Origin: Clostridiales bacterium
GTDB taxonomy: Bacteria; Bacillota; Clostridia; Christensenellales; Aristaeellaceae
Reading direction: 5' to 3'
DNA: 64,000 nt
Assembly (NCBI GenBank): GCA_004554085.1
Contig: SFNY01000018.1
Coordinates: forward strand, 1-64,000
The notes under the pieces are model-generated. The model saw only the letters and a program-made list of their open reading frames with translations, was not told where the DNA came from and made no database searches. The stretch's first letter is position 1. Every line of letters begins with the position of its first letter. Below, piece by piece: positions 25,594-35,548 of this stretch. The translations under genes were made by a program, and so were the position numbers.

Positions 25594-26763
25594 ATGATTT
25601 CCATCCTCTCCCGCATCTTCATCAAGAACCACACGGAGACCTCCGACCCCGGCGTACGCCGCGCCTACGGCGTGCTCTGCGGCGCGGTGGGTGTCTTTTT
25701 GAACGTGCTGCTCTTCGCGGCCAAGTACCTGGCCGGCACGCTCACCGGCTCCATCGCCATCGTCGCCGACGCATTCAACAACCTCTCCGACGCAGGCTCG
25801 TCCATCATCACCCTGCTGGGCTTCAAGCTCGCCGCAAAGAAGCCCGACCGCGACCATCCCTACGGCCACGGCCGCTTCGAGTGCATCGCGGGCCTGGTGG
25901 TGTCCTTCGTCATCCTGATGATGGGCTTCGATCTGGCCAAGAGCTCCGTCACCAAGATCTTCCACCCCGAGGCCGTGGACTTCAGCATCCTGTCCATCTG
26001 CATCCTGATCGGCTCGATCCTGGTCAAGCTCTACATGGCGCTTTACAACCGCGCGGTGGGCAAGCGCATCAACTCCGCCGCCGTGATGGCCACCGCCACC
26101 GACAGCCTCTCCGACGTCTGCGCCACCACCATGGTTCTCGCCGCCACCCTCATCGCCCGCTTCACCGGCGTGAACATCGACGGCTGGGCCGGTGCGATCG
26201 TGTCGCTGGTCATCCTCTGGGCCGGCTACAACGCCGCCAAGGACACCATCGATCCCCTGCTGGGCCAGGCTCCCGACCCCGAGTTCGTGCAGCGCATCGC
26301 CGACATCGTGAACCGCTACCCCGATGTGGTGGGCATTCACGACCTGGCCGTGCACGACTACGGCGCGGGCCGCGTGATGATCTCGCTGCACGCCGAGGTT
26401 CCCTCCAGCGGCGACATCATGGCCCTGCACGACGTGATCGACACCATCGAGCGCGACCTGCAGGACGAATTGAACTGCAGCGCCGTGATCCACATGGATC
26501 CCATCTCCACCGACGATCAGCTCATCACCTCCACCCGCGAGCTGCTGAAAGACCGCATCCACGCGCAGATCAGCCCGGACATCTCCATCCACGACTTCCG
26601 CATGGTGCCCGGCCCCACCCACACCAACGTGATCTTCGACGCGGTGGTTCCCTATGAATTCCCGCAGAGTGACGAGCAGGTGCGGGATGAGATCTCCAGG
26701 CTGGTGCGCGCCATCGAGGGCGACTACTTCGCCGTGGTGACCATCGACCATCCGGTCGCATAA
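25594..26763 (+). CDS. Cation diffusion facilitator (CDF) transporter
   Basis: A 389-residue divalent metal exporter. The metal site motifs are in helix 2 (IVADAFNNLSDAGSS, about residues 56-70) and helix 5 (ATATDSLSDVCATT), with the HPYGHGRFE loop near 89. Residues after about 220 form the cytoplasmic metal-sensing domain, here extended: residues 310-389 are longer than in FieF. The helix-2 motif NxxSD with a second D in helix 5 suits Zn2+, Mn2+ or Fe2+; the ion is not defined. A terminator follows. Confidence 0.88.
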   Translation: MISILSRIFIKNHTETSDPGVRRAYGVLCGAVGVFLNVLLFAAKYLAGTLTGSIAIVADAFNNLSDAGSSIITLLGFKLAAKKPDRDHPYGHGRFECIAGLVVSFVILMMGFDLAKSSVTKIFHPEAVDFSILSICILIGSILVKLYMALYNRAVGKRINSAAVMATATDSLSDVCATTMVLAATLIARFTGVNIDGWAGAIVSLVILWAGYNAAKDTIDPLLGQAPDPEFVQRIADIVNRYPDVVGIHDLAVHDYGAGRVMISLHAEVPSSGDIMALHDVIDTIERDLQDELNCSAVIHMDPISTDDQLITSTRELLKDRIHAQISPDISIHDFRMVPGPTHTNVIFDAVVPYEFPQSDEQVRDEISRLVRAIEGDYFAVVTIDHPVA

Positions 26764-26787
26764 TTCTTTAACATTTTGCCGTACATA

Positions 26788-26829
26788 GGGCTGCGATGCG
26801 CGATTTCCGCCGCGTCGCAGCCCTTTTTT
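26788..26829 (+). terminator. Terminator after the CDF transporter gene
   Basis: GGGCTGCGA pairs with TCGCAGCCC around an inner GCG/CGC pairing, followed by six T residues. Confidence 0.8.
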
Positions 26830-26904
26830 GCGCCAAAGATGTTGCATATTATTACAGACATATTACAGTCATAATTCAACCAAACTACTTTTACATTTCA
26901 TTTT

Positions 26905-26933
26905 GCAGGTTTTTTGTGCTTTGCAGCGAATAT
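26905..26933 (+). promoter_or_regulatory. Possible sigma-H promoter of the SH3-NlpC/P60 gene
   Basis: GCAGGTTTT (26905-26913) and AGCGAATAT (26925-26933) are 11 bases apart. They match the Bacillus sigma-H consensus RnAGGAwWW / RnnGAAT at all but one defined position and mirror the better site at 35549-35577. The surrounding 26830-26940 stretch is AT-rich and otherwise empty. Confidence 0.35.
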
Positions 26934-27020
26934 TTATTCCCATATCCGGGGAGGATTCTGTCCTCCCGCTGCATCGCGCCCCCGGGGCGCAGGAATCGAG
27001 CACAATGCGAGGGAAACCAG

Positions 27021-29213
27021 ATGAACAACAAATGCTGCAAATTCAAGAGGATCACGGCGCTTCTGCTGATGCTGCTGATGCTGCTGTCCGGCGCTCCTGC
27101 GCTGGCGGAGAGCTACTCCGCAGCCGTGACGGACAGCGTGGCCGCCTACGCCGATGCATCCCTCACCCGCAAGGTGGGTGATCTGGAGCGCTACGACGTG
27201 GTCACCGTCACCGGAATCAAGGGCGAGGTCGCGCGGATCCGCTACGGCGGCTACACCATGTACACCAGACTCGGCGCACTGGTTGCCGTGAAGGACTTCG
27301 CCACCGCCGCCACCGTGCAGACTGCGGGCCGCGTGTACCAGAGCCCGGATACCACCAGCCAGAGCCTTGCGCTGAAGCAGGGCACCCAGGTTTACATACT
27401 GGCCACCTCCGGCGACTGGGCGATGATTGAGAAGGACGGCAACGTGGGCTACACCTTCCTGTCCTGCCTGCAGAGCGCCGGTTCCGGCAGCTCTGAAAGT
27501 GATTCGGATCCCTTCCTGCCCGACGGTGACAGTTCCAACAATACCGGCGATCTGGCCGGCTCCGGTTCCACCACGACCAACAACGGCTCCGTGACCATCG
27601 AGACCGTGGAGGCCGTGGTCAAAAGCGCCACGCTGCCCGTGTACGCCAGCGCCAGCACCTCTTCCAAGAAGCTGGGCACGCTGAAGGCCGGACAGGCCGT
27701 CACCGTGCACGCCTACACCGCCGACTGGGCCTACATCAGCCTGAGCGGCAAGTACGGCTTCTGCGCGCTGAAGGGACTTCAGAAGAAGTCCGGCGATGCG
27801 GCGGAGGAGACCCCCGAGAATCCCTTCGATCCCGGCACGGCCGTTCCCGCCACCGTCACCGCCTCCAGCGTGACCGTGTACCAGAGCGCCAGCAGCTCCG
27901 CAAAGAAGCTGGGCACGCTGAAGAAGGGCGCTGAGGTCAAGCTGCTGAAGGTCTCCGGCAGCTGGGCCTACATCGAGCTCAACGGCAACTACGGCTACTG
28001 CGCCGCCAGCGCGCTCACGAAGAACAGCGAGCTGGACAGCGGCGCGACGGACAGCAGCGCCATGGGCAGCTGCACCGTCGTCAGCGCCAGCGCGAAGGCC
28101 TACGCAAAGAAATCCACCTCCGCCGCCAGCATCACCCTGTCCATGGGCGACACCCTCGATTTCTACGGCTACGATTCCAAGTGGGTCGAGGTGAAGGTCA
28201 GCGGCAAGACCGGCTACATGCTGCGCTCCGATCTGAGTCCCGCCAGCTACGCCGAGCTGAAGAATGAGGACAGCGGCGACGCGGTCAAGACCCTGGAGAA
28301 CGCCCTGCTGGCCCTGGGCTACCTGGACAGCGTGCCCTCCAGCAACTTCTCCGCCAACACCGTCACCGCCCTCAAGCGCCTGCAGGCGGCCTGCGGCATG
28401 GAGCAGACCGGCGTCGCCGACGTGGCCACCCAGCGCGTGCTCTACTCCGGCAACGCCCCGGCCTCTCCCCTGCTGAGCGCCAGCCTGACCAGCGGCAGCT
28501 CCGGCGAGAACGTGACCCGCGTGCAGAACCGTCTGCTGGCCCTGGGCTACCTGTGCCAGAGCTCCAGCGTGGACGGCAGCTACGGCTCCACCACGGCCTC
28601 GGCCATCAAGCTGTTCCAGACCGCGGCGGGCGGCAGCGCCACCGGCGTGGCCGACAGTGCAACCATCCGCGCGCTCTACTCCACCTCCGCGCCCAAGCTG
28701 CCCAGCGGCAGCAAGGCTGCGGACTACAAGGAGAACTCCTACGGCGGCTCCTCCAGTGTCAGCGGCATGCCCGCCGGCCTGGAATCCACCACCAGCAGCT
28801 ACAACAGCAGCATGTCCAACGCGCAGAAGCTGGAGCATGTGATCTACGTGGCTCAGAACCAGCTGGGCAAGAAGTATGTGTTCGGCGCCACCGGCACCGC
28901 CACCTTCGATTGCTCGGGCCTGACCCAGTACTGCTTCAAGCAGATCGGCGTGACCCTGAAGCGCACCGCCTATGCCGAGGGCTACAACGACGAGCGCCCG
29001 AAGCTTTCCGGGATTTCCAGCCTGCGCCGCGGCGATCTGGTGTTCTTCAACACCGTGTCCGACGGCGACCTGTGCGACCACACCGGCATCTACCTGGGCA
29101 GCAGCATGTTCATCCACGCCTCCTCCGGCGCGGGCAAGGTCATCGTCAGCAACCTCTCCAGCGGCTACTACAACCGCGTGTTCAGCTGGGGCCGCCGGGT
29201 GCTCAGCGCCTGA
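27021..29213 (+). CDS. Secreted SH3/peptidoglycan-binding NlpC/P60 endopeptidase
   Basis: A 730-residue wall hydrolase. Signal peptide about residues 1-31 (KRITALLLMLLMLLSGAPALAES). It carries several bacterial SH3-type repeats between residues 30 and 410 (VYASASTSSKKLGTLKAGQAVTVHAYTADWAYISLSGKYGF and VYQSASSSAKKLGTLKKGAEV are clear), two peptidoglycan-binding-1 motifs (about 415-465 and 490-545) and a C-terminal NlpC/P60 domain. The catalytic Cys631 is in TFDCSGLTQYC and the His is in CDHTGIYLG. It likely cleaves D-Glu-linked stem peptides. The ATG at 27021 follows CGAGGGA; the earlier frame is noncoding. Confidence 0.9.
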   Translation: MNNKCCKFKRITALLLMLLMLLSGAPALAESYSAAVTDSVAAYADASLTRKVGDLERYDVVTVTGIKGEVARIRYGGYTMYTRLGALVAVKDFATAATVQTAGRVYQSPDTTSQSLALKQGTQVYILATSGDWAMIEKDGNVGYTFLSCLQSAGSGSSESDSDPFLPDGDSSNNTGDLAGSGSTTTNNGSVTIETVEAVVKSATLPVYASASTSSKKLGTLKAGQAVTVHAYTADWAYISLSGKYGFCALKGLQKKSGDAAEETPENPFDPGTAVPATVTASSVTVYQSASSSAKKLGTLKKGAEVKLLKVSGSWAYIELNGNYGYCAASALTKNSELDSGATDSSAMGSCTVVSASAKAYAKKSTSAASITLSMGDTLDFYGYDSKWVEVKVSGKTGYMLRSDLSPASYAELKNEDSGDAVKTLENALLALGYLDSVPSSNFSANTVTALKRLQAACGMEQTGVADVATQRVLYSGNAPASPLLSASLTSGSSGENVTRVQNRLLALGYLCQSSSVDGSYGSTTASAIKLFQTAAGGSATGVADSATIRALYSTSAPKLPSGSKAADYKENSYGGSSSVSGMPAGLESTTSSYNSSMSNAQKLEHVIYVAQNQLGKKYVFGATGTATFDCSGLTQYCFKQIGVTLKRTAYAEGYNDERPKLSGISSLRRGDLVFFNTVSDGDLCDHTGIYLGSSMFIHASSGAGKVIVSNLSSGYYNRVFSWGRRVLSA

Positions 29214-29250
29214 CAAGCTTTCAATTGTTCCCTCATCTCCCATCCCTTCA

Positions 29251-29287
29251 GCCGTACCGAAGCTGTGCTCCGGTGCGGCGCTTTTTT
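29251..29287 (+). terminator. Terminator after the NlpC/P60 gene
   Basis: An interrupted GCCG-ACCG/CGGT-CGGC stem is followed by six T residues. Confidence 0.7.
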
Positions 29288-29297
29288 GCGCCCGTCC

Positions 29298-29327
29298 TTG
29301 ACGCACCCTGCGCAGATTTGCTATAAT
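29298..29327 (+). promoter_or_regulatory. Sigma-A promoter of the aroE-like gene
   Basis: TTGACG (29298-29303) and TATAAT (29322-29327) with an 18-base spacer, 50 bases before the ATG. Confidence 0.75.
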
Positions 29328-29376
29328 TTACCCGGAGATTTGGCCGCTGTGCCGAAAGAAAGGGAGTTGAATCCGC

Positions 29377-30234
<858 letters not shown>

Positions 30235-30255
30235 TCCCCTCCCCCGATACATACA

Positions 30256-30289
30256 AAACCCGGAGAAAACGAACGTTTTCTCCGGGTTT
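30256..30289. terminator. Bidirectional terminator
   Basis: A perfect 16-bp stem, AAACCCGGAGAAAACG pairing with CGTTTTCTCCGGGTTT around two bases, lies between the converging aroE-like and L,D-transpeptidase genes. Confidence 0.8.
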
Positions 30290-30304
30290 CCTCTATTCCT
30301 GTCC

Positions 30305-31645
30305 TCAGCGGATCACAACCGTGGTTCCCTCGGGGCAGTTGTCATAAATCCACTTCGCGTCGTCCACCGCCAGGCGCACGCAGCCGTGGGAGGCCTTCCT
30401 GCCCAGGGCGCGCACGGACGAATTCGTGGGGCCCTGCTTGCTGGAGTTGTACAGCACCGAGTGGAACAGGATGCCGCCGACGATGCGATAGGCGTACTTC
30501 GCATAGCAATTGTAGTCCTTGAAGTAGTACCACTCGTCAACGGTGATCCTGCCGCCGGCCTGATAGGTGCCCGAGGGCGTGGCGTAGCCGTCCATGCCGG
30601 TGGAGCACTTGAACTTCTTGATCTGCTTGTTGTAGCCGGAGCCGTCCCATTCGTAGACGTACACCCGCTGCTCATCCAGGCTGATGCCGAGCTTGTAGGG
30701 GAACACGTACTCCGCCGACTTGATCGCGTCGGCGGAGAAGAGCTTCTCCTGGGTGGCCTGATCCGCCACGCCGCTCTCCTTCAGGCCGTTCTTCTTCTGG
30801 AAGTACTTCAGCGCATTCTCGGTGAGTGCGCCGTAGCTGCCGTCGGGCTTGTACAGGTAGCCCAGAGAACGCAGCCTGCGCTGCACGCGCCAGACCTCCG
30901 CGTCCCTGTCGCCGGTCTGCACCAGGCGCTGATAGATCTGGAAGCTGTATTCGCCCCGGGCGAACTTCAGCACCTCGTCGGTGATCTCGCCGTCGTAGCC
31001 GCTGGCGGAGGCGATCTGGGTCTCCGGCTCGATGGGCGTGTCCACAGCCACGGGCTGCGCATCCGGCGACATGGTGGGCTCCGGCGTGGGCTCGGGCGTG
31101 GCGTAGGCCGCATAGGCTGCGGCGTTGGTGGTGTATATGTACTCCTTGAATTCGGAGATGGCCGTCTTGGTGGTGTCGCCCACAATGCCGTCCGCATTGC
31201 CGTTCATGAAGCCCCAGAGAACCAGCTTCTGCTGGAGCAAGAGCACGTCCGAATCCTGCATGCCCTCGCGCACCGGCGCGGTCTTGGCCGCGCTGGAGTA
31301 AAGGATACTCTGGGTGGAATCGTCCGCCACGCCGGTGGGGGTCAGGCCGTTCTCCTCCTGAAAGGCGAGCACAGCGGACTCCGTCAGCTGGCCGTACTGG
31401 CCGTCGGCGGCGCTGGAGAGGTAGCCCAGCTCCTGCAGGCGGTTTTGCAGCATGACCACATAGGCTGCCGCGTCGTCGCCGTCCCTGGAGCCCACGTGCA
31501 GCGTGGGATAGTTGCCGGACAGGCCCGAATTCTCCCCCGAGTCCACCAGACCCAGGGCCTCCGCACCGGTCAGGCTCGTGGCCAGGGCTGCGGTGGAGCT
31601 GATCATCAGCGCCGCAATCAGCAGGGCGCTCAGGAATCGTTTCAA
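30305..31645 (-). CDS. Secreted L,D-transpeptidase with peptidoglycan-binding repeats
   Basis: A 446-residue protein read from TTG at 31645, eight bases after AGAAGG. Signal peptide LKRFLSALLIAALMISSTAALA. Three peptidoglycan-binding-1 units (about residues 55-100, 105-150 and 230-285; for example VWRVQRRLRSLGYLYKPDGSYGALTENALKYFQKKNGLKESG) and a Pro/Glu linker (ATPEPTPEPTMSPDAQP) precede the C-terminal YkuD domain with the catalytic SHGCVR motif (Cys about 422). It forms 3-3 cross-links in peptidoglycan. It lies 35 bases after the SDR gene and is probably co-transcribed with it. Confidence 0.9.
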   Translation of the reverse strand: MKRFLSALLIAALMISSTAALATSLTGAEALGLVDSGENSGLSGNYPTLHVGSRDGDDAAAYVVMLQNRLQELGYLSSAADGQYGQLTESAVLAFQEENGLTPTGVADDSTQSILYSSAAKTAPVREGMQDSDVLLLQQKLVLWGFMNGNADGIVGDTTKTAISEFKEYIYTTNAAAYAAYATPEPTPEPTMSPDAQPVAVDTPIEPETQIASASGYDGEITDEVLKFARGEYSFQIYQRLVQTGDRDAEVWRVQRRLRSLGYLYKPDGSYGALTENALKYFQKKNGLKESGVADQATQEKLFSADAIKSAEYVFPYKLGISLDEQRVYVYEWDGSGYNKQIKKFKCSTGMDGYATPSGTYQAGGRITVDEWYYFKDYNCYAKYAYRIVGGILFHSVLYNSSKQGPTNSSVRALGRKASHGCVRLAVDDAKWIYDNCPEGTTVVIR

Positions 31646-31680
31646 GCGTTCAACCTTCTTTCCTTTGTTACTTCGCGCCG

Positions 31681-32412
31681 TCAGAACGGCTGCTTGCCGA
31701 TGCGGTGCAGCTGCACCTCGTCGATCACCGCGTTGCCGCGATGGGTCAGCAGAAACTCCGCCGTGTCGGCGATGTCCTCCACGCCAATCAGCGCGTTCAT
31801 GTCGATGTCCGGGCGGGAGACGGTGCGCGCCATCTCGGTGTTGACTGCGCCGGGGCAGATGATGTGCACCCGTATGCCGTCCCTGTAGACCTCTGCCGCC
31901 AGCGCCTTGGTCATGCCCAGCAGCGCGTGCTTGGCGGTGCCGTAGGCGGACTGGGTGGGATAGCCCTTGTGGCTCACCACCGAGCCGATGTTGATGATGG
32001 TCGGGCAATCGGAGCTGCGCAGCGGCGCGATGGCGTCGCGGCAGAGCAGGTAGGGCGCGTAGACGTTCGTGCGCATCATCGCGTCGAACTCGTCATAGCC
32101 GGTCTCCTCCATATTTTTGACGAAGCAGATGCCCGCATTGTTCACCAAAACATCCAATCTTCCAAAATATGTCACAACTCTGCCGATCACTCCCTGCACG
32201 AAGATGGGATCCATCAGGTCGCCGGAGATCAGCAGCGCGCCCTCGCCCTGACCCGCGGCCTCTGCGGTGGCGCGCAGCTTGTCCATGCTGCGGCCCAGCA
32301 GCGCCAGACGAAAGCCCAGCTTCGCCATCCGCAGGGAGAGCACCCGGCCGATGCCGCCGCCCGCGCCGGTGATCAGCGCGACCCTTCCCTCAAAATTGCG
32401 AACCTCCGCCAT
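31681..32412 (-). CDS. Short-chain dehydrogenase/reductase
   Basis: A 243-residue classical SDR. The cofactor loop is ITGAGGGIG (about residues 14-22), LVNNAG follows near 88-93, and the catalytic residues are Ser in NIGSVVSH and Tyr/Lys in SAYGTAKHA. Arg in LLGRS after strand 2 suggests NADP(H). The substrate is unknown; the C-terminus resembles the 3-ketoacyl reductase-like SDRs of sugar and sterol type equally. GGAGGAAGT precedes the ATG. It is followed by the L,D-transpeptidase gene. Confidence 0.85.
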   Translation of the reverse strand: MAEVRNFEGRVALITGAGGGIGRVLSLRMAKLGFRLALLGRSMDKLRATAEAAGQGEGALLISGDLMDPIFVQGVIGRVVTYFGRLDVLVNNAGICFVKNMEETGYDEFDAMMRTNVYAPYLLCRDAIAPLRSSDCPTIINIGSVVSHKGYPTQSAYGTAKHALLGMTKALAAEVYRDGIRVHIICPGAVNTEMARTVSRPDIDMNALIGVEDIADTAEFLLTHRGNAVIDEVQLHRIGKQPF

Positions 32413-32436
32413 GCAACTTCCTCCTTTTCTCTTTCC

Positions 32437-32473
32437 AAAAAACTCCCCGATACCCTCTTTGAATATCGGGGAG
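32437..32473 (-). terminator. Terminator of the class II aldolase gene
   Basis: On the minus strand CTCCCCGATA pairs with TATCGGGGAG and is followed by six T residues. Confidence 0.85.
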
Positions 32474-32487
32474 CAGGCGTTTTTCGA

Positions 32488-33390
32488 TCAGTAGAGGATC
32501 TTCGCGTCGTCCGCAGTGTGCAGGAAGTCGCGAATCAGCTCGCGGCAGCGAGTGTAGACGCATTCGCGGGCGTATTCCACGTCGTTCTTCTCGCGCATGG
32601 CGCGCTCATAGGGCTGGCGCAGCTCGGTGCCGACGTTGATCTTGGCGATGCCGGCCTTGATGCCCCGGGTGATGTAGTCGTTCTCGATGCCGGAGCCGCC
32701 GTGCAGCACCAGCGGGATGTTCAGCGCGTTGCGCAGGGTCTCGATGTGCTCCACGTCCAGCTTCGCGGCGGGCTTCTTCTTATCCAGCAGGTTGTCCGCG
32801 ATCGCGCCGTGCACGCTGCCCACGGCAACGCTCAGCCAGTCGCACTCGGACTCGCGCACGAACTTCACGGCCTCGTCCACCTTGGTAAAGCCCATCTTCT
32901 TGGCGAAGATCTCCTCGTAGGGGATCGCCTGCTGACTGGTCTCGTGGCCCATCACCGCGCCCAGCTCGGCCTCCACCGGGATGCCGGCGGCGTGTGCAAG
33001 CTCCGCAACCGCGCGGGTCGCAGCAATGTTGCCCTCCAGATCCAGGCGGGATGCGTCCACCATCACGGAGCCGTAACCCGCATTGATGGCGCGCTGGATG
33101 ATCGGCAGGTAGTCGACCTCCTTGTGATCCTCATCGATCACCGGAACGTGATCCAGGTGCAGCAGGGTGTGGCCCTCCACGGCGTACTTGGCGTACTCAT
33201 CCGCGATGTTCTCCAGGCTGCCCGCCTCGAACTTCTCCCACTCCAGGCGCGCCACCTGAATCATGGCCACGCTGTTCTCGTCCACAACTGCCTGCACGAT
33301 CGCCTTGAGCATCGGCGGGTGCGGAATGTTGAATGCAGGAACCACCAGACCGTTCTCCAGAGCTTTGCGAACAATAATTCTCGTATCCAT
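32488..33390 (-). CDS. Class II ketose-bisphosphate aldolase
   Basis: A 300-residue Zn-dependent aldolase of the fructose-bisphosphate/tagatose-bisphosphate family. Zn-binding and catalytic motifs are LLHLDHVP (about residues 80-87, with the proton-relay Asp), GAVMGHE, VGSVHGAI and LVLHGGSGI; GSVMVDAS is the signature strand. It begins at the ATG at 33390 after GGAGG. It lacks the usual fba neighbours, and a LacI-type operator-like palindrome lies downstream of its promoter, which suggests a regulated, perhaps sugar-specific, aldolase and not the constitutive glycolytic enzyme. Confidence 0.87.
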   Translation of the reverse strand: MDTRIIVRKALENGLVVPAFNIPHPPMLKAIVQAVVDENSVAMIQVARLEWEKFEAGSLENIADEYAKYAVEGHTLLHLDHVPVIDEDHKEVDYLPIIQRAINAGYGSVMVDASRLDLEGNIAATRAVAELAHAAGIPVEAELGAVMGHETSQQAIPYEEIFAKKMGFTKVDEAVKFVRESECDWLSVAVGSVHGAIADNLLDKKKPAAKLDVEHIETLRNALNIPLVLHGGSGIENDYITRGIKAGIAKINVGTELRQPYERAMREKNDVEYARECVYTRCRELIRDFLHTADDAKILY

Positions 33391-33453
33391 TGTAATCCTC
33401 CATTCGGCCATGTCGACCACCATCGGTTGTTGGGGATGCATCTGCATCAGGGC

Positions 33454-33467
33454 AAACGTTTTCGTTT
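33454..33467. promoter_or_regulatory. LacI-type operator-like palindrome
   Basis: AAACG-TTTT-CGTTT is a perfect inverted repeat with the central CG steps typical of LacI/GalR-family operators. It lies about 10-20 bases downstream of the predicted transcription start of the aldolase gene, a position suited to repression. Confidence 0.55.
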
Positions 33468-33483
33468 CATTATACCAGAGGTT

Positions 33484-33512
33484 ATTGTAGCATGCTTGCA
33501 TGGTTTTTACAA
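33484..33512 (-). promoter_or_regulatory. Sigma-A promoter of the class II aldolase gene
   Basis: On the minus strand TTGTAA (33512-33507) and TACAAT (33489-33484) are separated by 17 bases. Confidence 0.65.
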
Positions 33513-33576
33513 GCGCAGCCGTGTGATTCACCGAATTTTACCATTTCGGTTCACATTCTGTCTTCACCGAATGCAC

Positions 33577-33605
33577 TTGCAAGTTTGGCTGCGAACTGCT
33601 ATCAT
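33577..33605 (+). promoter_or_regulatory. Sigma-A promoter of topB
   Basis: TTGCAA (33577-33582) and TATCAT (33600-33605) with a 17-base spacer, about 20 bases before the start codon. Confidence 0.65.
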
Positions 33606-33628
33606 AGCATACTGGAGTGTGAGTGCAT

Positions 33629-35521
33629 ATGAAGAAGCTGATCGTGGCGGAGAAGCCCTCCGTGGGCAAGGACATCGCCCGGGTACTGGGCGTGAAGAAC
33701 AAGGGCGAGGGCTACCTCTACGGCGAGGACTACGTGGTGACCTGGGCGCTGGGCCACCTGGTGTCGCTGTGCGAGCCGGGCGAGGTGAACCCCCAGTGGC
33801 AGAAGTGGAACATGAACGACCTGCCCATGCTGCCCGATACGATCCCGCTGAAGGCGCTCCCGGCAACCATGGATCAGTACAGGACCGTTGCAAAGCTGCT
33901 CACCTCCCCGAAGATCGATTCCGTGATCTGCGCAACGGACAGCGCCCGGGAGGGCGAGCTGATCTTCCGCTACATCTACCAGCTCTGCGGCTGCACCAAG
34001 CCCGTGGAGCGCCTGTGGATCTCCTCCATGACCGACGCGGCCATCCGCAAGGGCTTTGAGGAGCTGAAGCCCGCGTCCTGCTACGACGCGCTCTACGAAT
34101 CCGCCCGCTGCCGCAGCGTGGCGGACTGGCTGGTGGGCATGAACGCCTCCCGGGCCTACTCGCTGCGCTACAACGCCCACCTGTCCATCGGACGGGTGCA
34201 GACCCCCACGCTGAACCTGATCGTCAAGCGCGACCTGGAGATCGAGAACTTCGTGCCCCAGGATTACTGGGAGATTCGCGCGAACTTCGGCGATTACGAG
34301 GGGCTGTGGGTCAACCCGGAGACGAAGGAGACCCGCGCGCCCACGCAGGAGCTGGCCGATCAGGTGAAATCTGAATGCAAGAAGGGCACGCCCGCAACGG
34401 TTGCCGAGAGCGAGGCGGAGATCAAGCGCATGCCGCCGCCCCAGCTGTTCGACCTGACCACCCTCCAGCGGGAGGCCAACCGCAAGTTCGGCTATTCCGC
34501 CGACAAGACGCTGAAGCTGGCCCAGGCGCTCTACGAACGCCACAAGCTGCTCACCTACCCCCGCACCGACAGCCGCTACCTCTCCGACGACATGCAGCCG
34601 AAGATTCGCGCCACGCTGCAAAAGCTGCCGGAGCCCTACGCCGCCTACATATCCGCCCCGGAGATGAACCTCTCCATGCACACCAAGCGCTTCTATGACA
34701 ACAGCAAGATCAGCGACCACCACGCCATCGTGCCCACGGAGAAGCTGCCCCGACTGGACAGCCTGACCGTGGACGAGAGGAACATCTACGACATGGTGGC
34801 GCGGCGGCTCATCGCGGCCCATTACCCCGCCTACGAGTACGAAGCCGCGAAGATTCTGACGAAGGTGGGCGCGCACACGTTCAAGTCCACCGGCTCCGCG
34901 CCGGTGAAGGAGGGCTGGCGGGCGCTGTATCGGGGCGAGAAGGCCGAAAAGGGCGAGGTGCTGCTGCCCAAGCTCCGTCCCGGCGAGGAACGCAAGGTGG
35001 AGAAGATCAGCAGCAAGGCCTGCAAGACCAAGCCGCCGCAGCCCCACAACGACGCGTCCATCCTGAAGATGATGGAGAACGCCGGGCGGGACATCGAGGA
35101 CGAGACTCTGCGGGAGCAGATGAAGGACTCCGGCCTGGGCACGCCCGCCACCCGCGCCGCCATCATCGAGCGCCTGATTCAGGTGGGCTACGCAAAGCGC
35201 AGCGGCAAGAGCCTGGTGTCCACCGACAAGGGGCGCAAGCTGATCTCCGTGGTGCCGGAACAGATTTCCTCGGCGGTAACCACCGGCAAGTGGGAGAAGG
35301 CGCTCTCGGCCATGGCCGGCTTCGACGATGTGGAGCTCAGAAACGCCAAGTCCGCGCGTTTCCTGGACGGCATCAACAAGTTTTCGATCTTCCTCGTGGA
35401 CGCCGCCCGCAGCGCCAGTCCCGCCGTGCACTTCGAAAGCGACTACAAACCCAAGGCCCGCAAGGCGGCGGCTCCGCGAAATACCAGCCGGAAGTCGGCT
35501 CCCCGCGCAAAAAAAGTTTGA
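33629..35521 (+). CDS. topB: DNA topoisomerase III
   Basis: A 630-residue type IA topoisomerase that relaxes and decatenates negatively supercoiled DNA through a 5'-phosphotyrosine. The Toprim motifs are VAEKPSVGKDIARVLG at the start and CATDSAREGELIF (about residues 97-109); the active Tyr310 is in LLTYPRTDSRYLS. SIGRVQTPTLNLIV and SGLGTPATRAAIIERL complete the family pattern. The C-terminus is a basic tail with no zinc fingers. ATG 33629 gives the usual MKKLIVAEKPS start; an in-frame GTG at 33623 is better spaced from GGAG and may be used. Confidence 0.93.
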   Translation: MKKLIVAEKPSVGKDIARVLGVKNKGEGYLYGEDYVVTWALGHLVSLCEPGEVNPQWQKWNMNDLPMLPDTIPLKALPATMDQYRTVAKLLTSPKIDSVICATDSAREGELIFRYIYQLCGCTKPVERLWISSMTDAAIRKGFEELKPASCYDALYESARCRSVADWLVGMNASRAYSLRYNAHLSIGRVQTPTLNLIVKRDLEIENFVPQDYWEIRANFGDYEGLWVNPETKETRAPTQELADQVKSECKKGTPATVAESEAEIKRMPPPQLFDLTTLQREANRKFGYSADKTLKLAQALYERHKLLTYPRTDSRYLSDDMQPKIRATLQKLPEPYAAYISAPEMNLSMHTKRFYDNSKISDHHAIVPTEKLPRLDSLTVDERNIYDMVARRLIAAHYPAYEYEAAKILTKVGAHTFKSTGSAPVKEGWRALYRGEKAEKGEVLLPKLRPGEERKVEKISSKACKTKPPQPHNDASILKMMENAGRDIEDETLREQMKDSGLGTPATRAAIIERLIQVGYAKRSGKSLVSTDKGRKLISVVPEQISSAVTTGKWEKALSAMAGFDDVELRNAKSARFLDGINKFSIFLVDAARSASPAVHFESDYKPKARKAAAPRNTSRKSAPRAKKV

Positions 35522-35548
35522 ATAAATTGAAAAAAGCCCGCATCGCTT

